NCBI GenBank assembly: GCA_028751875.1 | Contig: CM054141.1 | Location: forward strand, 69,926,426 to 69,990,425 | Direction: 5' to 3' | Origin: Rapana venosa | Taxonomy: Eukaryota; Mollusca; Gastropoda; Neogastropoda; Muricidae | DNA: 64,000 nt | In this document: piece after piece, positions 56,834 through 64,000 of the stretch | Layout of the letters: every line of letters starts with the position of its first letter | Numbering within the stretch: the stretch's first letter is position 1 | Program-made: the position numbers and the translations under genes | Notes under the pieces: generated by a model | The model's input: the letters and a program-made list of their open reading frames with translations, nothing else | Database searches by the model: none | Told to the model about the DNA's origin: nothing

Positions 56834-57116
56834 ACACACACACCTCAAAAGCTGGATATACGTATACACAAACTATCTTCAGCCTTTTCTGAACGTAATT
56901 ATCATGGCTCGAAAACATTACCACTTGCACGGTAACTGAGTGAGACAACCGCTAAAGCAAACAAACACCTAATAAATCAACAACCCTACATATAGGATAT
57001 ATACTTAGTGCATTGTGTCAGTCGCTCAATCAACAGTCTATTTCTTGTCGGTGACAGAAGTGAGAAAGAACAACATTCTCTTTTCATCTCTCTTTAGCTC
57101 TGTCTTCTATCTTCAT

Positions 57117-57174
<58 letters not shown>

Positions 57175-57390
57175 GATGATGAAGGAATTCTTTTATTTTT
57201 TAGATATCTTCTATCACCGATTAGTGTTAAGGGGCATGAAAATCCATTCCTTGTTTATTCACAGGACGTCTGATTCCCGAGGCGAGTAAGTCAGCACATA
57301 GCTCTTCAGGGCAATGACCAGGAAACACTCTATAAATCTGCGCCAGGTCAGCAGGACAAACTGATAACGGTGACCCTTGGCCTGCCAAGG
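49975..57390. other. Shroom long intron: simple repeats, no exon recognised
   Basis: Simple arrays at 50305-50326 (C22), 50832-50915 (GT), 51260-51291 (CT), 51549-51568 (G), 52319-52400 (TA/CA), 53261-53302 (GA), 54615-54643 (G/A), 54820-54884 (CT), 55199-55269 (GT then G19), 55510-55532 (CT), 55936-56024 (GT then G), 56394-56480 (CTGT then CT), 56798-56830 (CA) and 57117-57171 (CT). The sequence between them shows no splice-bounded frame or SINE motif that I recognise. Confidence 0.5.
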
Positions 57391-57394
57391 ACTA

Positions 57395-57667
57395 GATGAA
57401 ATTTGAATAAACAACCAAAATGACATCCTGCATAATCTTTTTTTATTTTAAATCTTTTTATATCGAGGATAATGGAATAAGCATTTATGTGCTTTATTAC
57501 ATCCAGTCCCCGTGTGTATGCGGTTTTGCAAATTCTGTCAACTGTTCCCACCGGCACACAATGGCCTACTCTTACGAAAAGCGGACAGGATTTCACGTGT
57601 GCGCAAGATGTTCTGCGTGCGTTCGCGCACGGGGCCTCGGTTTATAGTCTCATCCGAAGGACTTTAT
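57395..57667 (-). mobile_element. SINE-C body, well preserved, minus orientation
   Basis: Read on the minus strand: TCGGATGAGACTATAAACCG, AGGCCCCGTGCGCGAACGCA, GAACATCTTGCGCACACGTG, TTTTCGTAAGAGTAGGCC, ATTGTGTGCCGGTGGGAACA, TGCAAAACCGCATACACACG, GGGACTGGATGTAATAAAGC and GCTTATTCCATTATCC, then an A-rich tail. It looks younger than the other SINE-C copies. It lies just left of the broken LINE. Confidence 0.8.
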
Positions 57668-57739
57668 ATAACAGATGTGAAGGCATACAATTTCGGAAAG
57701 AAAAGCAGCTGTTTCATTCTGATCTGTCCTACGTTTAAT

Positions 57740-57985
57740 AACCTATTGATCACCAACTGGGTCTTCTGTGCACTGATCTGCATGCCATACACGGTAAAGG
57801 CCTCATCAAGGTGATTTACCAAGTTCTTGTTCAGCTAGGTCGTCGATGTCGTCGGCAAAACGTAAGTGTGAAATTGTCCCGCATTCAATGCTAACTGTTC
57901 CCTCATGGTCTTCAAGTCTGTCAGCCATAATTATGTTCTCTCTATGAAGATGTTGAAGACGTTTGGAGAGAGCAGACATTCTCAG
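57740..57985 (-). pseudogene. RTE-type LINE, inverted 5' segment (RT domain)
   Basis: Conceptual minus-strand translation gives CLLSPNVFNIFIER, then (one frame shift later) RLEDHEGTVSIECGTISHLR followed by FADDID, the reverse-transcriptase catalytic motif in its F-ADD form, and after another shift LVNHLDEAFTVYGMQISAQK and TQLVIN. This order matches the RT domain of RTE-like elements common in molluscs. Frameshifts and stops show that it is dead. It is oriented opposite to the following segment and ends, in element coordinates, where that segment begins. Confidence 0.8.
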
Positions 57986-58002
57986 ATATGACCAAAATGA
58001 TC

Positions 58003-58684
58003 CATTTGATGACAAGCATCACCAAAGGCATCAGTATCATCATTACCATAAACAAGAAAATAAGAGACCGACCGTGGCTTTAAACATCTGGGAGCTATGG
58101 TATCGGATGATGGATCGAAACCCGAAGTTCTCTCCAGGACAGCCTCGACCACAGCTGCAATGACTAAACTACAAGTCATCTGGAATGACAAGGACATCAC
58201 CATCAGATCCAAGATTTGACCGATGCCTTTCCTGGCCATGTCCATATTTTAGTATGTCAAACTTGGACCATAACACTTAACAGCAAAAATGAAACACACT
58301 GAAAGAAGGATACAGGCAATGGAGATAAGATGCTTTTGTAAACGTCTTGATATCTCGTACAGAGTTCACACAACCCACGAGGAAGTGAAAACCAGCAATG
58401 AAAATGCCATCAGGCTATACGAAGACCTGACTTCAATAAAAAGACACAAAATGAAGTGGTACTTGCTGTCACACGAACATCTGGACTGGCCAAGACTGTC
58501 CTACAGGGAACAGTACAAGGAGGGAAACGAAGAGGCAGGGAGAGAAAACGCTGCGAAGACAACATCAGAGAGTGTGCTGGCCTTGAGTGGAATGATATAC
58601 CCAGGAAACCATGAGGAATGGAGGAAAATGGTTACTAAATCTTCATTGGTGCCTCAACGGTCTAGCAGACTATGGAATAGATGA
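58003..58684 (+). pseudogene. RTE-type LINE, 3' segment (end of RT and C terminus)
   Basis: Plus-strand remnant: MTSITKGIS near 58010, FKHLGAMVSDDGSKPEVLSR (58083 onward), TTAAMTKLQVIWNDKDITIR, a damaged stretch, then RRIQAMEIRCFCKRLDISYR and IRLYEDLTSIKRHKMKWYLL, ending EEWRKMVTKSSLVPQRSSRL plus WNR and TGA at 58682-58684. The RRIQAMEMRCYRK and VVKSSVVPQRPSRLRDR endings are typical of RTE C termini. Internal frameshifts make it a pseudogene. Confidence 0.9.
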
Positions 58685-58693
58685 AGGTGAATG

Positions 58694-58813
58694 TAAAGGT
58701 AAAGGTGTCCCATAACCTATAAGGTCGTAGGGGAGCGAGGCGTCAGAGACCTCACTTCTCTAGGGACCAGCATATTGAGGGCGGCGCCCATTTCCTCTCC
58801 ATCGCCGCTTTAC
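58694..58813 (-). mobile_element. SINE-A, 5'-truncated, with an 11-bp flanking duplication
   Basis: Only the 3' 120 bp of SINE-A remains: on the minus strand GTAAAGCGGCGATGG, GGGCGCCGCCCTCAATATGC, GGTTATGGGACACC and the tail TTTACCTTTAC. GAAGGTGAATG stands immediately on both sides (58683-58693 and 58814-58824), so this looks like a genuine retrotransposition event into the 3' tail of the RTE element. Confidence 0.85.
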
Positions 58814-58976
58814 GAAGGTGAATGACCCATTAATAAACAGTAGCTGCTTTTATTCAAGGTCGGAGTAATGACTTCCCTTGGAGCAGTACACCCACAAAAA
58901 AGAAAAGAAAAGGTACGTTGAGAGTGATGTGTCTGTTCTTCACTGTAACGTCTTCCCACTTTAAGTAATTAATATT

Positions 58977-58982
<6 letters not shown>

Positions 58983-59050
<68 letters not shown>
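58983..59050. repeat. (GA)n microsatellite
   Basis: About 34 uninterrupted GA units. Confidence 0.95.
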
Positions 59051-59051
<1 letters not shown>

Positions 59052-59059
59052 ATGTCAAA

Positions 59060-60990
59060 ACCATTATAAATATGCCCGTATTCGGTGCCCGTCTTCGAAG
59101 CTGCGAATGTCTCGATCAGTACAGCTCCACAATCACAAAGACCTGAGCACTACGTCACCCAAACTCTGAAATGCTTCAAGTCGGATCAATCTGTACTGAT
59201 GGTTGTAGCTGCACCCTTCACTGTTTGCGTGTGTACATGCTACCTAGGGATGGATTCCCTTAGACGCTTGCTATGCAGATGTGATCCAAATGAAACGGCA
59301 GCAAACATGACCGAAAACGGAGAGCAAGGCGATTACTGATCAGAACTACATCCAGCTACAGATTACGAAACAAAATCTGAAAAAGAGAAGGAAAGAAGGT
59401 CACGAGAAGGGGAGGGGTGAGACGAAAGTGTCCGCAAACCATTTGATACAGTATCAAGTTTCTATAATGTTTTTCTCAACCCAAACACCGAAGAAAGGGG
59501 GTGGGAGTGGGGGTGAGGGATGAGGGTCAGTTTTCCGTTTGACAACCGAAAGAGAGCACTATGTTTAGATGAATACGAAAACACTATGTTCCCAACAAAG
59601 CACATGAATGTCACTTGTCGGTCTCACTTGGCAAACGAATACATGTATACATGTCCTCTGACCGTTTTCCCACCCATCTCAGCAGATTTTGCAAATAGTA
59701 TAAGGCTAGGTGTTCGTGTCTTTTTGAAGAAGCTTCACACAAATTTCCAACTCCCGGAATAGCGAAATAAAGACCTCACGGCGGAAACTCTAAACCGAAG
59801 TGATGGGCAGTAGCACAAGTCCAGCTTTCCATGATAAAACACAGGTCCTAAATCATACTTGAAATTTGTCCAAAGCCTTCTAATGACGCTCACTAATTTC
59901 TGTATAGATCTCGTCAGAGTATAGGCTAACGATGAAATACGTGTTGCAAGTAGTGTTCAAAATGTGTCCAACGCCTTCCAGTTGCAGATTGATTTCTGAG
60001 TAAATTTAGTGTGAGTAAATTATTTTACGTGCACCAGCCGATCTGAATCACTGTCAACAGGATACAGTACTATCTATCCTTTCTGCAATAGTTTTACAAT
60101 GCTATACACTACAATAGCCGTTGTTTCTCTAAGATTTTTACAGCACTATACTTTGCTTCGTAACAATTTCCCACTTAAAAATCTATTGTTTGACAAAAAC
60201 AAATATTACCGCACTACACTCAGGGCAATATTCATATCCTGTAAACACTGACAACTTTTATTTTTAAGAATGTTTAAAATAAAAGAAAAATGAAAAGAAG
60301 AAAACAAGTAACTGCCGTATTTTGTCAAAGTTATCCTCCACGTAACTATCCTGACATTTTTTATCTCTGCATTAAGCGCTAGTATACATCAATGCAGCAG
60401 TAATACTTTAAAAAACTTAAGTGTCCTGACTTCTTTTGTTTCGTTTCCTTGAACAGCAGATTCGAAATTTCCCCCACACAGACACTGACCGGCAAACCCG
60501 CACACACACACTGTACTTGCACCATGGACTAACGCCGGGCTATAGTAACAGAACACACGCACACGAGCACAGTAGTAGTACTAGTAGTAAGCAAAATTAT
60601 CGTTCTTGTGTGAGAGAGACAGCCACTGGGTGTTTACATCATTCCACCACGGTGGTGGCTACACAGTGCAGTGCAGTATAACGGATAGAGGAGAGAGGAC
60701 CCTTTGCTGGCTCTGCTATGCCATGCGTTCAGCAGCAGCAGCAGACCGCATTGTTTTGTTACCACTGCCACTATACTAGCCCACCACTGCACTGCCTCTG
60801 TGGTGTAGCGTTTGGTAGGCCTAGTGTAGCGCCAATATTATCACCCACTGTCTGGTCTGCATGTTATCTATACCATGGCCCCACCGACCTCTCTCATACA
60901 CTCCAAACTATATAATGGGGAAGATCTGATACATTTCAGCTGGTCTTACTACTGCTTGCCTCTGTTACTCTCTCTGTCTATGTCTCTCTT
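59060..60990. other. Shroom long intron, nothing recognised
   Basis: Single-copy AT-rich sequence. A weak internal duplication (TTTGTCCAAAGCCTTCTAAT at about 59868 and TGTGTCCAACGCCTTCCAGT at about 59962) is the only structure noticed. No exon seen. Confidence 0.5.
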
Positions 60991-60994
60991 TGTG

Positions 60995-61031
60995 TGTGTG
61001 TGAGTGAGTGAGTGAGTGAGTGAGTGAGTGA

Positions 61032-61096
<65 letters not shown>

Positions 61097-61732
61097 TGTG
61101 TGTGTGTGGTGTGTGTGTGCGTGCGTGCGTACGTGCGTGCGCGCGCGCGTGCGTGTGTGGGTGGGTGGGCGTGTGTGTGGGTGGGTGGGTGTGGGCGCAC
61201 GCGTGCGTGCGTGCGTGTGTGTATGTGTGTGTGAGTGCGCGTCCATGAGTGCGAGTGTGTATGTGTGTGAGTGCGCATGCATGCGTACGTACGTTTTCTT
61301 TATGATAACAACAATGGATAGTTCTAGCGCTTGAACAGACACTAAGATAGTACCTGAAATTTCATTTATAACACTTTGAAATCAAGTCTGCAGGACAGCA
61401 GAAGCCATTGCAAACTCATACAATAGTCATGTGTCTGTGTGCACGGGGTTACCAGTGATCTGACAGCCCTTGACGACCCTGAAATATCAGCATACGAGCA
61501 TCTTGCAAGACTCCATAAGACCACTTCTCCTGACACTAGAGTTTCAGAGGCTTCTGTGCCTTCTGTGATTGAACACTTTCTGTAATTCATTGCAATCTGG
61601 TTTCCACAACATGTTTTGATGCGTGTGGTTACAAAATGACGTAACATGACAACAGATCAGTCACTGACAGATGTACAATTTTATATGTGCATGTAGAGAA
61701 CACGCGTGAGTGTGTGTGTGTGTGCGAGTGCG

Positions 61733-61776
<44 letters not shown>

Positions 61777-62255
61777 CGTGCGTGCGTACGTGCATGTGAG
61801 AGAGAGAGAGCCTGATGACTGTGACAAGCAAGACAACTCTTCTCTGTCCCCTTCCAACATTCCAATGATTGTGCCCCTTCCTTTTACAGAGCACTGATAG
61901 GCCAGTGTAAAATCTCTTCCATTGAAACGACCTTTACATGGCCAAACTTTGAATAACGAAAGTACTTATAAAAATAAATAAAAATAAATAAGCTGGTCTA
62001 TGTCAAAAAGAATTTGTTTCAAAAGGCAGAAATTAAGATTGATTTGTTAACCCCCCCCCCCTCCCCTTTCTCCGCCTTAAAAAAATCGTAAGAAAATAAG
62101 ACAAACAAATAATACCAGACAATGAGAAAGCCGAATACACTCGCACCCACGCACGCACACACACACACACCTCTCTCCCCTCCCTCACACACATCTCTCT
62201 CTCACACACGCATACACACTCAAAACACAGTGAGACATACACATACACTCTCATT

Positions 62256-62334
<79 letters not shown>

Positions 62335-62520
62335 CACACACACACACAGTGAGATACACATACACTCTCTCTTTTTCTCTCTCTCAACACACAAACACAG
62401 TGAGACATACACATACATACTCTCTCACACACACACCTCTCCCTCCACACACACACACACACCTCTCTCCCTCACACACCCTCACCCTCACACACACACA
62501 CACACACACACACAGTCAAA
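60995..62520. repeat. Microsatellite-rich end of the long shroom intron
   Basis: (GAGT)n then GT with TGG, CG and GGGT variants (60995-61275); GAGT/GT/GC (61705-61800); C10 (62050-62060); (CA), (CT)n (62255-62332) and mixed CT/CA (62335-62516). The last array ends about 20 bp before the donor of the exon at 62539. 61280-61700 and 61800-62045 look single-copy and show no exon. Confidence 0.85.
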
Positions 62521-62538
62521 ACTCTACTCTCTACTCAC

Positions 62539-63621
62539 GGTTCCTGCCCTGACGGGTCACTGTCCTCCACACTGTCGGAGAGCAGCAGTTCGGGAGGAGG
62601 AGGGGGCAGATCTCCGGGATCCATCACGCCATCCAGGCCGTCCACCTTGGGAGGCGAGGGCAGCGCCCCCTCCGCCACCCTGCCGCCCACACCCCCCTGC
62701 ACACCGCTCCCATCTCCTGATGGGCTGCCGCCCTCCGTCTTCCCCACAGCACGAGTGTCGGACAAGCTCCTCTCCCGAGACAAGCGCGAGAAAGGCGCGA
62801 ACTGCTCAGCCAGCTGACGAGGCCCTTCAGACACGCTTCTGTCTCTGGCCGGCAGTGCCTCCCCTCTTGAAGCAGGAGCCCCACCTTCAGGGTAGGGGTC
62901 CTCTCTGGAACACTCGGCAGTCCTGTCCCCCGACACTGGTGACTGGGCGGCAGCTGGGGAGGGGGCGGCCGTCACCGACAAGGGTTTGGTGTCTCTGCTG
63001 GCTGGCGGGGAACACGCCTGCTGGGAAGACGGCTCTTTGCTGGCGTGGGATGGCGGCGGCGGCGAAAGGGCGGGCTGGCTGCTGGAGCCTGCCGGCGAAA
63101 CGTCGGAGGACGAGGCCTGCTGGGGCGAGGAGCCCCCGGACATGGAGGACACCGAGGTGGTGGCCGTGGTGGAGGTGACGGGAGACGTGGCTTCCTGCGC
63201 CACGGTGGGCTGCCGCTTGTACGAAGTCGAAATGCCCATCTGAGTGCGCGAGTGGATGACGCTCATGCTGCTGGGCGCGGCCGTGGAGCTCCCCCTCTGC
63301 CCCGAAAACTTCATGGCCTGCTTCCGCAGCTGGGCGGCGTAGGCGTCCTCCCGGGGCGAGTTGCTCTCCCACTGGTGCACCAGCGTCTTGAAGTCGATCT
63401 TGGCCTCCTCCACGTGCCCCTCCTCTGCCCCGCCCTCAGCGCTGGCCCCCGCCCCCCCCTCCTCCTCGTCTCTGGGCAGGTAGTTGCGGGGAGGCAGTGC
63501 CGGGGGCGTGCGGGGTTCTGGGCTGGGGGTGCGAGGAGGGGGAGGGGGGACGCGGCGACGTGACGGTCCGGGAAAGTTCTGGTAGGTGGGTGACGTCATC
63601 ACACCAGAGTCCATCTTGCCT
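62539..63621 (-). CDS. shroom: Shroom exon, Pro/Ser-rich central region
   Basis: 1,083 nt: one base, 360 uninterrupted codons and two bases, between acceptor TGTCGTGCAG (63622) and donor GGAACC|GTGAGT (62538). Its two trailing bases plus the first base of the 45419 exon make a Pro codon, which links it to the ASD2 exons. Near the start is a Pro-rich stretch (VPPPPPRTPSPEPRTPP, LPPRNYLP), then an acidic segment, a short charged possibly helical segment (IDFKTLVHQWESNSPREDAY, LRKQAMKFSGQ), long Ser/Thr/Pro linkers and, near the end, DLPPPPPELLLSDSVEDSDP. The last resembles an EVH1 ligand, as in actin regulators that recruit Ena/VASP (inference). No folded domain is visible; the N-terminal domains would be encoded to the right of the window. 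Linker composition and length fit Shroom, but identity rests on linkage to ASD2. Confidence 0.85.
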
Positions 63622-64000
63622 CTGCACGACACACAGACACAGCGTGTCATCAGATGGTGTTGTGTGGGGGGGTCAGTGTGTGAGAATCCACAGACCTACA
63701 GCTGCCACCAGTCAGGGTGGTATGGGGTTCATTCAGTGTGTGGAATGTTATAGGGTTAGCTGTCATCACACAGTAGGGTATACATGTGTGCAATACGAAA
63801 CAAACACTTTGGCAAACTTCACCAAAAGCTAACTAAAAATAGCCATAAATATTGTATACCATCATTTCCTATTATAACTAGATCTAATGGTAACAGCAGC
63901 AAGACACTGTGTCAAGCAACTGTTTAACACTGGACGGTTTTCCAGAAGTGGTATTAACCACCCTTCCCCATCTCCCCTCGCAAACATGTCAGGTCTTGTT
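63622..64000. other. Shroom intron, right edge of window
   Basis: GT-rich start (63660-63690), then single-copy sequence. No further exon is visible before the window ends. Confidence 0.6.

Noticed and set aside
57740..58684. An active, coding retrotransposon
   Set aside because: Inversion, several frameshifts and stops, and absence of the endonuclease part show it is a dead fragment.
59085..59339. An 84-codon plus-strand frame with complex sequence
   Set aside because: No convincing acceptor or donor, opposite in strand to the host gene intron, and no recognised domain. Chance length is possible.
62720..63563. Plus-strand open frames of 150-170 codons opposite the shroom exon at 62539-63621
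   Set aside because: Antisense shadow of an uninterrupted 360-codon minus-strand exon with fitting splice phases.

Overview
This window is eukaryotic, and everything in it points to a mollusc, most likely a gastropod. The one recognised gene is a spliced shroom, the single-copy invertebrate relative of vertebrate Shroom1-4. It has GT/AG introns of 0.4 to 17 kb. The rest is dominated by microsatellites, minisatellites, unusually long poly-G/poly-C runs, several tRNA-headed SINE families and a broken RTE-type LINE. Most long open frames in the window are translations of simple repeats and are not genes. No operon, CRISPR array, phage, virus or toxin gene was seen.

Layout. From 1 to about 17 kb the sequence is almost entirely repeats: a 20-bp minisatellite (166-631), many di- and tetranucleotide arrays, two full-length copies of a chimeric SINE (5.8 and 6.9 kb), a 23-bp array of about 46 copies (8.85-9.93 kb), a G/T-only stretch (10.0-10.5 kb), and a 2.85-kb decaying minisatellite (14.2-17.0 kb). 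A probable plus-strand terminal exon of an unrecognised gene follows at 17042-17300. A 47-bp array (17.9-18.6 kb) separates it from an inferred small four-exon minus-strand gene (27373 down to 18651), whose reading phases fit at every proposed junction. Its introns contain several SINE copies, one nested inside another. From 27.5 to 36.9 kb I see no convincing exon, only SINEs and minisatellites.

From 63.6 kb down to 36.96 kb the minus strand carries the 3' part of shroom in six exons (63621-62539, 45419-43922, 39852-39720, 38764-38663, 38282-38109, 37277-36957). All joining phases match. The last four exons and the end of the 1.5-kb exon encode the ASD2 domain, the three-segment coiled coil that binds Rho kinase. 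The two large exons encode Pro/Ser-rich linker. The 5' exons lie beyond the right edge. The 17-kb intron holds a 5'-inverted RTE LINE with a SINE in its tail.

Main points of interest: (1) a SINE family whose promoter head joins a tRNA-like A box to the internal control region of 5S rRNA; (2) at least three frame changes in the large shroom exon, either assembly indels or real damage; (3) an RTE copy with a 5' inversion; (4) nested SINEs and SINEs inserted into tandem repeats; (5) minisatellites beside shroom splice sites and just past its stop codon. All homology statements are from memory of the families; no search was run.
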